From assembly GCA_016708125.1 (NCBI GenBank), contig JADJGF010000001.1, positions 3,432,001-3,496,000 on the forward strand: a DNA stretch of 64,000 nucleotides. The letters run 5' to 3'. The position numbers and the translations under genes were made by a program. How positions within the stretch are numbered: the stretch's first letter is position 1; each line of letters opens with the position of its first letter. This document shows positions 52,823 through 62,900 of the stretch, piece after piece. The stretch is from Ignavibacteriota bacterium (lineage in GTDB: Bacteria > Bacteroidota > Ignavibacteria > Ignavibacteriales > Melioribacteraceae). The notes under the pieces are model-generated. The model had not been told where the DNA came from and made no database searches. It saw only the letters and a list, made by a program, of their open reading frames with translations.

Positions 52823-54212
52823 AGAATTTTTAAATACTAAGGATTTTTTCAAAATTATTTCCGAACTGGCTTCAGATCAAAATGTAAAAGTTTTTATTGT
52901 TGGCGGTTTTGTAAGAGATTTAATTTTAAATAGAGAAAAACATGAAATTGATTTTCTCGTTATTGGCGATGGAGTTTTATTTGCTGAAAAATTAGCGGAA
53001 AAACTTGGTGAGAAAAATGTAAATATTTTCAAAAATTTTGGAACCGCACATTTCAAATATCAAAATATTGATTTTGAATTTGTAGGAGCACGTAAAGAAT
53101 CTTATAAAAAAGAAAGCAGAAATCCGCTTGTGGAAATTGGAACTTTTGAAGATGATATTAATAGAAGAGATTTTACAATAAACACTTTGGCAATTTCGCT
53201 AAATGAAGAAAATTTTGGTGAAATGATTGATAAATTTAACGGAATTGAAGATATTAAAAATAAAATTATCAAAACTCCGATTGATCCAAAAATTACGTTT
53301 GATGATGATCCTTTAAGAATTATGCGCGCATTTCGTTTTGCGGCTCAACTAAATTTTGAAGTCGATGAAAAAATTTTAATTGCCGCAGAAGAATTATCTG
53401 AAAGATTAAAAATTGTTTCGCAAGAAAGAATTACTGATGAATTTTTTAAAATTTTGGAATCCGAAAAACCTTCAATAGGATTAAAACTTATGCAAAACAC
53501 AAAAGTTATGCACGTAGTTTTTCCTCAAATTGCAAATTTAGCCGGAGTTGATCAGAGAAAAGATTTTCATCACAAAGATGTATTTCTTCATACTTGTCAA
53601 GTTGTAGATAATATTTCTAAAAATACAAATGATGTTTGGTTAAGATTTGCGGCTTTGGTTCACGATATTGCAAAACCTCAAACCAAAAAATTTATTGAAG
53701 AAATCGGTTGGACTTTCCACGGGCATGAGGAACTTGGTGCGCGAATGATGAAATCAATTTTCAAACAATTAAAACTTCCTTTACACAAACTAAATTATGT
53801 TGAAAAACTTGTGCGTTTACATTTACGACCAATTGCATTAGCATCTGAAGAAGTCACGGATTCAGCAGTAAGAAGATTAAGCGCAAATGCCGGAGAAGAT
53901 TTAGATGATTTAATAACGCTTTGTCGTGCAGATATTACAAGTAAAGATCAAAACAAAGTTTCTAAATATTTGCAGAATTATGAAAACGTAATGAAGAAAG
54001 TTAGAGATGTTCAAGAGAAAGATAATCTTAGAGCTTTTCAGTCTCCGGTAACTGGAAATGAAATAATGGAAATTTGTAATCTTAAACCTTCAAAGAAAGT
54101 TGGTGAAATTAAAACTGCGATTGAAGAAGCCATTTTGGATGGAATAATTCCCAATGAATATAACGCCGCATTTCAATATTTGATGAATATAAAAGAAAAT
54201 TTTCTCAAATAA
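52812..54212 (+). CDS. cca: CCA tRNA nucleotidyltransferase with HD domain
   Basis: This enzyme adds or repairs the 3' CCA of tRNAs. The class II nucleotidyltransferase motifs are VFIVGGFVRDLIL, EIDFLVIGDG and the RRDFTINTLA signature, followed by the tRNA-binding helical region. The C-terminal HD domain (about residues 260-370) has HHKDVFLHTCQVVDN and FAALVHDIAKPQTK metal-binding motifs. The 466-residue length fits the HD-containing group. The start overlaps the peptidase gene, implying coupling. Its presence agrees with the tRNA-Ser(CGA) and the CAT-anticodon tRNA here lacking an encoded CCA. Confidence 0.93.
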   Translation: MNFREFLNTKDFFKIISELASDQNVKVFIVGGFVRDLILNREKHEIDFLVIGDGVLFAEKLAEKLGEKNVNIFKNFGTAHFKYQNIDFEFVGARKESYKKESRNPLVEIGTFEDDINRRDFTINTLAISLNEENFGEMIDKFNGIEDIKNKIIKTPIDPKITFDDDPLRIMRAFRFAAQLNFEVDEKILIAAEELSERLKIVSQERITDEFFKILESEKPSIGLKLMQNTKVMHVVFPQIANLAGVDQRKDFHHKDVFLHTCQVVDNISKNTNDVWLRFAALVHDIAKPQTKKFIEEIGWTFHGHEELGARMMKSIFKQLKLPLHKLNYVEKLVRLHLRPIALASEEVTDSAVRRLSANAGEDLDDLITLCRADITSKDQNKVSKYLQNYENVMKKVRDVQEKDNLRAFQSPVTGNEIMEICNLKPSKKVGEIKTAIEEAILDGIIPNEYNAAFQYLMNIKENFLK

Positions 54213-54338
54213 TGCAACTGGTAAGAATATTAGTTGTAAAATAAAAAATAATATTTTGTAACTTTTCTGTAATGCTTTCGTCATAATAACGTATGACTAA
54301 AATTTATAAGCTCAATTAACTAAAACTGGAGATTAAAT

Positions 54339-55682
54339 ATGAGTAGGATTTGGTTAGTGTTCATCTTTCTGATTAGCACAAATCTATTTGGTCAAAAAAT
54401 TTTAACATTAGAAGAAGCTGTTAAAATTGCACTTCAAAGAAATTCAAACTTAATAAAAAGTAAAAATGCATTAGAAATTGATAAGTCAACAATTAAAAAT
54501 GCTTATGGTGATTTATTGCCGGACTTGGGAGTAAGAGGAAGCTGGGGTTGGCAAAGAGTAAGTGATGCGGGCGGTATGCAAATTGATTATTTAGGTAATT
54601 CCATTAACACTCCGGAATCGAAAACTGATACAAGAAATTATAGTTTATCTGCTGGCGGAAATATTGTACTTTTTGATGGTTTGGCAAATTATGCAAGAAT
54701 TTCTCAAGCTCAAGATAATTTAGAATCAGCAGAATTCAGTTTGGAAAAATTGAAACAAGACATAATTTACACAACCACAACTCTTTACTATTTAATTGTA
54801 AGTAATGAAGAATTAGTAAAAGTTAGAGAAGATAATGTAAAGTTCAATCAAAAATTACTTGAGCAAATTCAAGAGAGAAATAAACTTGGATCAATTCCAA
54901 TTGCAGATGTTTACACTCAACAAGTAAGTGTAGGAAATGCTCAACTGCTTTTAATTCAAGCTCAAAATGATTATGAAACCGCAAAAAATAATTTTCTTAA
55001 TTATTTAGCTTTGGATATTTTTGAAAATTATTCAATGGTCGATCCTTATTCAACATCAAATTTAACGGAAGAAGAATCTCTGCTTAAAGATTTTAACAAT
55101 ATGGAAACGATGGTTAATGAAGCAATTGAATCCAGAGCAGATTACAAAAGTGCAAAACTTTCTTTATCTGCTGCAGAAAAAGGTGAAACAATTGCACAAT
55201 CCGGATTGTTACCTTCACTTTCCGGAAATTATTCATATGGAACAAGCGCAACAAAACCGGATGCACTTTTTGATCGACAAAATTACAATGTGGGATTGAC
55301 TTTAAGTCTTCCTATATTTTCAAATTGGAGTACAGAAGCAAGTATGCAAATTGCAGAAGTTAATAAATTAAATCTTCAAGAAGATTTGTTAGCATTAGAA
55401 AGAACAATAAAAATCGAAGTAAAAGAGAGTTACCTAAATTTAGTTGCTTCCAAAAAACAATTAGAAGTTACTAACACAAATATTATTGCAGCAAAAGAAA
55501 ATAGACGCGTAAATAATGAAAGATATAATTTGGGTTCCGGAACTATTTTAGACGTACTTCAATCAGATAAAGATTTAACACAAGCATTAAAAGATAATAT
55601 AAGTGCTAAATTTCAATATTATCAATATAGAGATAAATTGATGAATGCACTAGGTAAATTAGAAATTGGAAAATATCTATAA
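54339..55682 (+). CDS. TolC-family outer-membrane efflux channel
   Basis: The protein has a signal peptide (about 1-19, ending FGQ) and two OEP repeats of about 190 residues that build the trimeric channel-tunnel. The first has LTLEEAVKIALQRNSNLIKSKN and later SIPIADVYTQQVSVGNAQLLL; the second has ESRADYKSAKLSLSAAEKG and GSGTILDVLQSDKDLTQA. At 447 residues it is normal. It is the first gene of a seven-gene export operon, with an adaptor, ATPase and four permeases, and forms the outer-membrane exit of that pump. Confidence 0.92.
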   Translation: MSRIWLVFIFLISTNLFGQKILTLEEAVKIALQRNSNLIKSKNALEIDKSTIKNAYGDLLPDLGVRGSWGWQRVSDAGGMQIDYLGNSINTPESKTDTRNYSLSAGGNIVLFDGLANYARISQAQDNLESAEFSLEKLKQDIIYTTTTLYYLIVSNEELVKVREDNVKFNQKLLEQIQERNKLGSIPIADVYTQQVSVGNAQLLLIQAQNDYETAKNNFLNYLALDIFENYSMVDPYSTSNLTEEESLLKDFNNMETMVNEAIESRADYKSAKLSLSAAEKGETIAQSGLLPSLSGNYSYGTSATKPDALFDRQNYNVGLTLSLPIFSNWSTEASMQIAEVNKLNLQEDLLALERTIKIEVKESYLNLVASKKQLEVTNTNIIAAKENRRVNNERYNLGSGTILDVLQSDKDLTQALKDNISAKFQYYQYRDKLMNALGKLEIGKYL

Positions 55683-55706
55683 AATTGGTTAAAAGGAGAT
55701 TTATCA

Positions 55707-57011
55707 ATGGGTAAAGTTAACAGAAAAAAGTCAAAGAAAAAGTTGTTTATTTTTGGCGGACTTGGACTTTTATTACTGGTTGTAGTATTATTAGTTTTGT
55801 TTAGCGGTGATAAAGAAACTATAGTTTCGGTACAAACTGAAAAAGTTACAAAACGAAATATTACGCAAATAGTTTCTGCAAATGGAACAATCGATCCGGT
55901 AGAGAAAGTTGAGTTAAGACCTGAAGTAACTGGAGAAATAGTAGAATTACCGGTAAAAGAAGGTGATAGAGTCAAAAAAGGTCAATTATTAATTAGACTT
56001 AAACCTGATCAGTATATTGCGCGAAGAAATGTTGCAAAAGCAAGTTTAAATTTAGCTGAAGCTTCATTAAGGGAACGCGAAGCAACATTAACAGAAGTTG
56101 AAGCAAATTATAACAGAACTAAAGAATTATACGAGAAGAAATTATCTAGTGATTCTGATTTGGAAGCTGTAAAATCTGCTTATATTGGAGCAAGATCCAG
56201 AGTTGAAGCTCAAAAAGCTTCTGTTCAGCAAGCTCAAGAAAATTATAATGATGCTGTTGTTGAACTTGACAAAACTGCAATTTATGCACCTTTGGATGGA
56301 ACAGTAAGTGCTCTTAATGTTGAAAAAAGCGAACGTGTTTTAGGAAGCTCATTTAGTCAAGGTACACATTTGATGACAGTTGCGGATTTAAATCAAATGG
56401 AAGCAATTGTTGAAGTAGATGAAAATGATGTTGTACTTATATCAATTGGCGATACAGCAACAATAGAAATTGATGCATTTGGCGAAGAGAAATTTACCGG
56501 AGTTGTAACTCAAATTGGAAATAGCGCAAAAACTTCAGCAACCGGAACACAAAATGAAGTTGTAAATTTTGATGTGGAAATTAGGTTGGTAAGTCCGAGT
56601 GAAAAAATTCGTCCTGGAATGTCTTGCGATGCGGATATTAGAACTGAAACTAGGAAAAATGTTCATTCAGTCCCAATACAAAGTGTAACTGCAAGAATGC
56701 CAAAGAATAATGCAAAAAAAGTGGAAACAACAAAACCTGAAGAAAATGGAAAGTCCGAAGAAAACAAAGAGAAAGCAAAACCAGTAGAAGTTGTATTTGT
56801 TGAAGAAGGCAATTTAGCCAAAATGGTTGAAGTAAAAACCGGAATTAGTGATGATACTTATATGGAAATTAAAAGCGGCTTGAAAGAAGGGCAAATGATT
56901 ATAAGCGGTCCATATAAAGCAATTTCTAAAGAATTAAACGATAGCACAAAAGTTAAAATTACAAATAAACGCGGTGAACAAAAACCCGAAGACGAAGAAG
57001 AAAGTAATTAA
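55707..57011 (+). CDS. Periplasmic adaptor (MacA/HlyD-type membrane fusion protein)
   Basis: A single N-terminal transmembrane helix (about residues 12-35) follows a very basic start (MGKVNRKKSKKK). The lipoyl-like half-motifs (VELRPEVTGEIVELPVKEGD and VELDKTAIYAPLDGTVSAL) bracket a coiled-coil hairpin (about 105-180). Beta-barrel and membrane-proximal domains follow, with an inserted Lys/Glu-rich stretch (about 335-365) not typical of MacA. It links the inner-membrane ABC permeases to the TolC channel. AAAAGGAG precedes the ATG at 55707. Confidence 0.92.
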   Translation: MGKVNRKKSKKKLFIFGGLGLLLLVVVLLVLFSGDKETIVSVQTEKVTKRNITQIVSANGTIDPVEKVELRPEVTGEIVELPVKEGDRVKKGQLLIRLKPDQYIARRNVAKASLNLAEASLREREATLTEVEANYNRTKELYEKKLSSDSDLEAVKSAYIGARSRVEAQKASVQQAQENYNDAVVELDKTAIYAPLDGTVSALNVEKSERVLGSSFSQGTHLMTVADLNQMEAIVEVDENDVVLISIGDTATIEIDAFGEEKFTGVVTQIGNSAKTSATGTQNEVVNFDVEIRLVSPSEKIRPGMSCDADIRTETRKNVHSVPIQSVTARMPKNNAKKVETTKPEENGKSEENKEKAKPVEVVFVEEGNLAKMVEVKTGISDDTYMEIKSGLKEGQMIISGPYKAISKELNDSTKVKITNKRGEQKPEDEEESN

Positions 57012-57026
57012 CCAATCGGATTAATA

Positions 57027-57746
57027 ATGAACATAATTAATATTGAACATATAGCAAAAATCTATCAAGTTGGAACGGAAGAAGTTCATGCTTTAAGAGA
57101 TGTATCTTTAAGAATAGATAAAAATGAATACGTTGCAATAATGGGTCCTTCTGGTTCGGGAAAATCAACATTAATGAATATTCTTGGCTGCTTGGATACT
57201 CCAACAAAAGGACTTTATACTTTTACTGGTAAAAATGTAAGTGAAATGAATGATAATGAATTGGCTTCAATAAGAAATAAAGAAATAGGATTTGTATTTC
57301 AAACCTTTAACTTATTGGCAAGATCAAATGCATTACATAATGTTGAACTTCCATTAATTTATGCCGGAATCGGAAAAGAAGAAAGAAGAGAAAGAGCTAA
57401 AGATGCATTGCTAAAAGTTAGTTTGGAAGACCGTATGGATCATAGACCAAATGAACTTTCCGGCGGACAAAGACAGAGAGTTGCAGTTGCAAGAGCGCTT
57501 GTAACAAATCCATCAATTATTTTAGCAGATGAACCAACCGGAAATTTGGATACAAAAACCGGTGAAGATATAATGGCTCTTTTTGAAAATCTTTACAAAC
57601 TTGGAAATACAATTATTCTAGTTACTCACGAAGAATATATTGCGGAACATGCGAATAGAATAATTCGACTTAGAGACGGTTTAGTTGAAAAAGATGAAAT
57701 TTTAAAAAATAGAAGAGTTGCACAACCTCAACATTTAGAAGTTTAA
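57027..57746 (+). CDS. ABC exporter ATPase (MacB/LolD type)
   Basis: The 239-residue ATPase has Walker A GPSGSGKST, Q-loop VFQTFNLLARSN, signature LSGGQRQRVAVARAL, Walker B IILADEPTGNLD and H-loop ILVTHEE. In MacB this domain is fused to the permease; here it is a separate subunit. It is the only ATPase in the operon, so it must serve all four permease genes that follow. The next gene starts 4 bases after its stop. Confidence 0.95.
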   Translation: MNIINIEHIAKIYQVGTEEVHALRDVSLRIDKNEYVAIMGPSGSGKSTLMNILGCLDTPTKGLYTFTGKNVSEMNDNELASIRNKEIGFVFQTFNLLARSNALHNVELPLIYAGIGKEERRERAKDALLKVSLEDRMDHRPNELSGGQRQRVAVARALVTNPSIILADEPTGNLDTKTGEDIMALFENLYKLGNTIILVTHEEYIAEHANRIIRLRDGLVEKDEILKNRRVAQPQHLEV

Positions 57747-57750
57747 TAAA

Positions 57751-58998
57751 ATGACCAATTTTTTCTTCGAATTGAAAGAAGGTTTACTTATTTCTCTAAA
57801 TGCAATTAGAGCGAATAAAATTAGGTCTATTCTAACAACTTTAGGAATTGTAATTGGAGTTACTTCTGTTGTTTTAATGTCAAATGCAATAAAGGGAATT
57901 GACAAATCCTTTCAAGACGGAATTTCCAGTTTTATGGGAACCGACAATCTTTTCATCGATAGATGGGCTTGGTTCAGTAACCTTCCTTGGTGGGAATTAA
58001 ATAAAAGAAAGCCTCTTGAAATGAAAGATTTTGAAAGGTATAAGGAACTTGCTGAATTACCGATTGCTGTTGCACCAATGCATGATGCTTCTGAAGTAAC
58101 AATGATTAAGGAAAATAATTCGATTTCAGATGCTAGAGTTTCCGGAACAAACCAAGATTACATTTATACAACAAATTTAGAATTCGAAGAAGGAAGATTT
58201 TTTTCTGAATTAGAAAGTAATGGAGCCAGACGTGTAATTGTTCTTGGTTATGAATATGCAGATAGATTATTCCCATTTGGAAATGCTATTGATCAAAATA
58301 TTCAACTCAATGGAAAGAAATATAAAGTTGTTGGAATATTAAAGAAACAAGGAAGTTTCTTGATGGGAGCGTTTGATCCAGATAATCAATCTTTTATTCC
58401 GATCAGCGTATTATTTAAAGATTTTCATAGCAGATTTGGCGGAAGCGGTATTACAATAATATCGCGTGCTCCCAGTAATCAAATGGTTCCAGTTGTTAGA
58501 GAAGAAGCTATAGAAGTTATGAGAAGAATTAGAGGTTTGAAATATGACGAACCTGATGATTTTTCAATAAATCAACAAGATGCATTTTTAGAAATGATAA
58601 ATCAAAGTGTTGGTGTTATTCAAATTGCCGGTTTGTTTATAACCGGTCTAGCACTTTTTGTTGGTGCAATCGGAATTATGAATATTATGTTTGTTTCCGT
58701 AAAAGAACGAACTCATGAAATAGGAATTAGAAAAGCAATTGGTGCTAAACGAAGTGTAATTTTAAGACAATTTTTAGCTGAGTCTGCAATACTGTGTTTA
58801 CTTGGCGGACTAATTGGACTTTTATTAGCTGTAATTGGAGGAAAAATTATTGAACAATTTAATTTCCCAGTTGAAATGCAAATTGATTCAATAATTCTTG
58901 CAATAGGAATTTCTTTACTTACTGGAATACTTTCGGGATTGGCTCCAGCGTGGACTGCAGCAAAAATGGATCCGGTTGATGCTTTGAGGTATGAGTAA
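57751..58998 (+). CDS. MacB/FtsX-type ABC permease, type A, first copy
   Basis: The MacB-like permease has one N-terminal helix (about residues 20-45, LTTLGIVIGVTSVVLMS), a large periplasmic MacB_PCD domain (about 45-280) and three C-terminal helices with GLALFVGAIGIMNIMFVSVKE. The ending MDPVDALRYE is common to this group. It begins FELKEGLLISLNAIRANKIRS, a start shared with the gene at 60248 but not with 58998 or 61492. It overlaps the next gene by one base (TAATG), so the pair probably forms a heterodimer. Confidence 0.92.
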   Translation: MTNFFFELKEGLLISLNAIRANKIRSILTTLGIVIGVTSVVLMSNAIKGIDKSFQDGISSFMGTDNLFIDRWAWFSNLPWWELNKRKPLEMKDFERYKELAELPIAVAPMHDASEVTMIKENNSISDARVSGTNQDYIYTTNLEFEEGRFFSELESNGARRVIVLGYEYADRLFPFGNAIDQNIQLNGKKYKVVGILKKQGSFLMGAFDPDNQSFIPISVLFKDFHSRFGGSGITIISRAPSNQMVPVVREEAIEVMRRIRGLKYDEPDDFSINQQDAFLEMINQSVGVIQIAGLFITGLALFVGAIGIMNIMFVSVKERTHEIGIRKAIGAKRSVILRQFLAESAILCLLGGLIGLLLAVIGGKIIEQFNFPVEMQIDSIILAIGISLLTGILSGLAPAWTAAKMDPVDALRYE

Positions 58999-60224
58999 TG
59001 GAAGTATTAAAAATTGCATTACAATCTTTAAAAACAAATAAACTCAGATCATTTTTAACTGTTCTCGGAATTATTGTAGGAATATTTTCAATTATTTCGA
59101 TAAGTACAATTTTATCTATGCTCCAAAATACAATTGAGTCAAATGTTAATTCTGGTTTAAGTTCAAACATATTTAAAATTTCAAGATTGCCGGCAACAAT
59201 TATGGGTGAAGAAGAATGGAATAAGGTTAGAAAAAGAAAAGATATCACAATTGATGAATATGAAAAATTAAAAGATAAATTTGAAAACGAAGTACAAAAT
59301 ATTGGAGCAGAACAATCTACCGGTGGAAAAATATTTAAATACGGAAATAAAAAAACTAATCCGGATATTGGATTTGTTGGAGCCACAATAGAATTTTTTC
59401 CCAACAATCAATTAGTCGCTGCAGAAGGAAGAAATTTTAATAATCAAGATTATCAAAGATATGGTAAGGTTATTGTGCTTGGAGATGCACTTGCAAAATT
59501 TTTATTTGAAGAAAAAAATCCTATTGGTGAAGAAATAACAGTTGATGGAAATAAACTTACGGTTATCGGAGTTTTGGAAAAAAGAGGTGATATGTTTGGA
59601 CAAAGTCGCGATAATTTTGCAGTTACTCCATTAACAACTTTTCAGAATATGTTTGGCAAAAGAGCAAGAAGTATTACAATAGCAGTAAATCTTTTTAGTA
59701 ATTCCGACTATGAAAATGTTGTGGAAAAAGCTAAAGGTTATTTTAGAACAATACGAAAAATTGATGCTGGAGACGAAGAAGATTTTTCCATAATATCCGG
59801 AGAATCTCTTTTATCTGATATTGACAATATGACAAGAGGAATCAGAATTGGAGCTTACGTAATTGCACTTATTGCGCTTTTGGCAGCCGGAGTTGGAATT
59901 ATGAATATTATGCTGGTTTCGGTTACTGAACGAACAAAAGAAATTGGAATTAGAAAAGCAATCGGTGCAAAGAAAAAAAATATTCTCGTACAATTTTTAA
60001 TAGAATCGGTTGTACTATCATTATTTGGTGGTATTATTGGAATAATAATTGGGTTGATCGTTGGAAACATTGCCGGTTCTGCGTTAAATGCTAAAGCAAC
60101 AATTCCGCTGGATTGGGTTGCAATTGGTGTATTTTTATGTATAATTGTTGGTGTTGGATTTGGTACATATCCGGCTTATAAGGCTTCAAATTTAGATCCA
60201 ATTGAAGCACTTCGTTACGAATAA
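58998..60224 (+). CDS. MacB/FtsX-type ABC permease, type B, first copy
   Basis: This is a second permease of the same topology (N-terminal helix, MacB_PCD domain, three C-terminal helices with GVGIMNIMLVSVTERTKEIG). It lacks the FELKEGL leader of type A and starts MEVLKIALQSLKTNKLRSFL. The ending LDPIEALRYE is conserved. The start overlaps the type A stop by one base, so expression is coupled. The periplasmic domain differs strongly from that of type A, fitting an asymmetric A-B dimer. Confidence 0.92.
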   Translation: MEVLKIALQSLKTNKLRSFLTVLGIIVGIFSIISISTILSMLQNTIESNVNSGLSSNIFKISRLPATIMGEEEWNKVRKRKDITIDEYEKLKDKFENEVQNIGAEQSTGGKIFKYGNKKTNPDIGFVGATIEFFPNNQLVAAEGRNFNNQDYQRYGKVIVLGDALAKFLFEEKNPIGEEITVDGNKLTVIGVLEKRGDMFGQSRDNFAVTPLTTFQNMFGKRARSITIAVNLFSNSDYENVVEKAKGYFRTIRKIDAGDEEDFSIISGESLLSDIDNMTRGIRIGAYVIALIALLAAGVGIMNIMLVSVTERTKEIGIRKAIGAKKKNILVQFLIESVVLSLFGGIIGIIIGLIVGNIAGSALNAKATIPLDWVAIGVFLCIIVGVGFGTYPAYKASNLDPIEALRYE

Positions 60225-60247
60225 TAAATTTTACAGAAAGGTTTTTT

Positions 60248-61492
60248 ATGTCACACTTCTTATTTGAACTTAAAGAAGGATTAATAATTGCACTTAATGC
60301 AATTAGAGCAAATAAAATTCGTAGTATTTTAACTACTCTTGGAATTGTAATTGGAGTTGCTTCCGTAGTATTAATGTCAACCGCAATTAAAGGGATAGAT
60401 GAATCGTTTCAATCTAGCGCAACAAGTATTATGGGTACGGATAATATCTTTGTTGATAAATGGGCTTGGTTTGGCACAGTTCCTTGGTGGGAATTGAGGA
60501 ATAGAAGAGATATTGGCATGGATGATTTTGAAAAATTTAAAGAACAAGCCACTCTTCCATTAGCAGTTTCTCCTAGATCAATAAGAAGAGAAACAACTAC
60601 ACTTAAGGATATTGTTGTTGATGGATGTTTTATTGTTGGTACAAATCAAGATTATGTAAAAACTACAGATTTAAAATTTACCGAAGGAAGATTTTTTTCT
60701 GAAATTGAAAGCAATGCCGGCAGAAGAGTTTGCATTGTAGGCGGTGAAATTGCCGATAAATTATTTCCACAAGGAAATGGAGTTAACCAAGTAATTAAAA
60801 TTGGCGGAAATAAATATCAAGTTGTTGGAATAAATGATAAACAAGGAAGCTTTTTATTTGGTGATTTTAATCCGGATAATATGATTTATATTCCCATTGG
60901 CGCAATGTTTAAAGATTTTCAAAATAGACGTTGGGGCGGCGGAATTTCAATATGCGTACGAGCTCCAAATAATCTTTCGGTTCCGGCAGTTAAAGAAGAA
61001 GCAATTAGTATAATGAGAAGAATTCGAGGATTAAAATATGATGAGCAAGATGATTTTTCTATCAACCAGCAAGACGTTCTTCTTGATATGATTAATCAGC
61101 AAGTTGGTGTAATTCAAATTGCCGGATTATTTATAACCGGACTGGCACTTTTTGTTGGAGCAATTGGAATTATGAATATTATGTTTGTTTCGGTAAAAGA
61201 AAGAACAAGAGAAATAGGAATTAGAAAAGCAATCGGCGCAAAAAAACGTACAATTCTCGGACAATTTTTAACTGAATCAGCTGCTATATGTTTAATTGGG
61301 GGATTGATTGGTTTATTTATTGCTGTACTTGGTGCAAAGATTATTGAACAATATAATTTTCCGGTTTCAGTTCAAGTTGATGCTGTTGTTATTGCAATTG
61401 GAATATCTTTGTTAACTGGTGTATTATCCGGCTTAGCACCAGCATGGACGGCTGCTAAAATGGATCCCGTAGATGCATTGAGGTATGAATAA
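60248..61492 (+). CDS. MacB/FtsX-type ABC permease, type A, second copy
   Basis: This is a close paralogue of the gene at 57751: the leader FELKEGLIIALNAIRANKIRS, the MGTDNIFVDKWAWFG region and C-terminal MDPVDALRYE correspond position for position. The periplasmic middle has diverged (for example RRDIGMDDFEKFKEQA against KPLEMKDFERYKELA). It starts 23 bases after the type B gene, with AGAAAGG before the ATG. Together with the next gene it repeats the A-B module. Confidence 0.92.
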   Translation: MSHFLFELKEGLIIALNAIRANKIRSILTTLGIVIGVASVVLMSTAIKGIDESFQSSATSIMGTDNIFVDKWAWFGTVPWWELRNRRDIGMDDFEKFKEQATLPLAVSPRSIRRETTTLKDIVVDGCFIVGTNQDYVKTTDLKFTEGRFFSEIESNAGRRVCIVGGEIADKLFPQGNGVNQVIKIGGNKYQVVGINDKQGSFLFGDFNPDNMIYIPIGAMFKDFQNRRWGGGISICVRAPNNLSVPAVKEEAISIMRRIRGLKYDEQDDFSINQQDVLLDMINQQVGVIQIAGLFITGLALFVGAIGIMNIMFVSVKERTREIGIRKAIGAKKRTILGQFLTESAAICLIGGLIGLFIAVLGAKIIEQYNFPVSVQVDAVVIAIGISLLTGVLSGLAPAWTAAKMDPVDALRYE

Positions 61493-62712
61493 TGGAAATA
61501 TTATTAGTAGCATTAAATTCGCTTAAGGCGAACAAGTTAAGATCACTTCTAACAATTCTTGGAATTATTGTAGGAATATTTTCTATTATTACAATTAGTA
61601 CAATAGTTTCAATGCTTCAGAACAGTATTGAAGAAGGAGTTTCTCAATTGGGACAAACTACTTTCCAAATACAAAAATATCCTGCGATGATGGATCGTGG
61701 AGATCGGGCAAAATATAGAAACCGTAAAGATTTAACAATTGACGAATATTATGAACTTCGTGATAAACTTCAAGGAGAAGCCGAAGCTGTTGGAGCAGAA
61801 CAATGGGATTTTGGTAAATTATTTACTTATGAAAACAAGGAAACAAATCCTAATGTACAATTAGTTGGCTGCACTCCGGAAGCATTTCCAAATAATAAAT
61901 GGATTGCTGAATTCGGTCGTAATTTTAATTACACAGATGTTAATCGATATGAAAAATGCATTGTTCTTGGAAAGACTCTTGCCGAAACACTTTTTGAAGG
62001 AGCCGATCCTATTGGAATGGAAGTTAAAGTCGATAATAAAAAATTAAAAGTAATAGGCGTTTTAGAAAAACAAGCAACTTCTTTTGGAAATGATAAAGAT
62101 AATTTTGCAGCAATTCCATTAACAACTTTCCAAAGTTTTTATGGAAAATATAGCGAAAGCGTAAATATAACTGTTAGTTCATTCAGCAAAGAAGATTATG
62201 ATGATGTTATTGAAAAATCCGTTGGATATTTTAGAACTATTAGAAAAGTTCCGCCTGGTGAAGAGGATGACTTTGCAATTTTTTCGAATGAGTCTGTTTT
62301 AAATGATATAAATAGTATGACTGCCGGAGTTAAAATTGGAGCTTATGTAATTGCACTAATTGCTTTACTTGCTGCAGGAATTGGTATCATGAATATTATG
62401 CTTGTATCAGTTACTGAAAGAACAAAAGAAATTGGAATTCGCAAAGCAATCGGCGCAAAAAAGAGTAATATATTAGTACAATTTTTAATTGAATCGGTTG
62501 TGCTTTCTTTATTTGGCGGAGTTATAGGAATTATAATTGGATTAATAGTTGGAAATCTTGCCGGTTCTGCAATTGGCGGAGAATTCTCAATTCCTATGGA
62601 TTGGGTAGCAATTGGAGTTTTACTTTGCGTAATTGTTGGAGTTGGATTTGGAACCTACCCGGCTTACAAAGCTTCCAATCTTGATCCGATTGATGCACTA
62701 AGATATGAATAG
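61492..62712 (+). CDS. MacB/FtsX-type ABC permease, type B, second copy
   Basis: This is a close paralogue of the gene at 58998, starting MEILLVALNSLKANKLRSLL and ending LDPIDALRYE, with nearly identical C-terminal helices. The periplasmic domain is more diverged. It overlaps the preceding type A gene by one base (TAATG), exactly as in the first module, showing that the two-gene unit was duplicated as a whole. It is the last gene of the export operon, with a terminator about 80 bases downstream. Confidence 0.92.
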   Translation: MEILLVALNSLKANKLRSLLTILGIIVGIFSIITISTIVSMLQNSIEEGVSQLGQTTFQIQKYPAMMDRGDRAKYRNRKDLTIDEYYELRDKLQGEAEAVGAEQWDFGKLFTYENKETNPNVQLVGCTPEAFPNNKWIAEFGRNFNYTDVNRYEKCIVLGKTLAETLFEGADPIGMEVKVDNKKLKVIGVLEKQATSFGNDKDNFAAIPLTTFQSFYGKYSESVNITVSSFSKEDYDDVIEKSVGYFRTIRKVPPGEEDDFAIFSNESVLNDINSMTAGVKIGAYVIALIALLAAGIGIMNIMLVSVTERTKEIGIRKAIGAKKSNILVQFLIESVVLSLFGGVIGIIIGLIVGNLAGSAIGGEFSIPMDWVAIGVLLCVIVGVGFGTYPAYKASNLDPIDALRYE

Positions 62713-62757
62713 ATGAAATATTAAAAATTAAAAATCTAATTGCAAAATGTGAAACTT

Positions 62758-62781
62758 AGATTCGTGCATTCGTGGCAAAAT
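62758..62781. repeat. Fragment of a dispersed 'ATTCGTGCATTCGTGGC' repeat
   Basis: AGATTCGTGCATTCGTGGCA is a tandem of ATTCGTGxx units typical of dispersed intergenic repeats in this group. Only one short copy is present, in the gap after the export operon. Confidence 0.45.
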
Positions 62782-62791
62782 AATTAAATTC

Positions 62792-62816
62792 AAATCCCAT
62801 CAATTCGGTGGGATTT
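62792..62816 (+). terminator. Terminator of the export operon
   Basis: AAATCCCA / TGGGATTT forms an 8-bp stem, extended by a G-T and a C-G pair, with TTTTTT after it. Confidence 0.8.
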
Positions 62817-62900
62817 TTTATTTAATTGACTTGCATAAACTAATCACACCTTTTAGTTTTAATTAATAAAATTATTGCGATACCAAAATAAAGTCCATTT

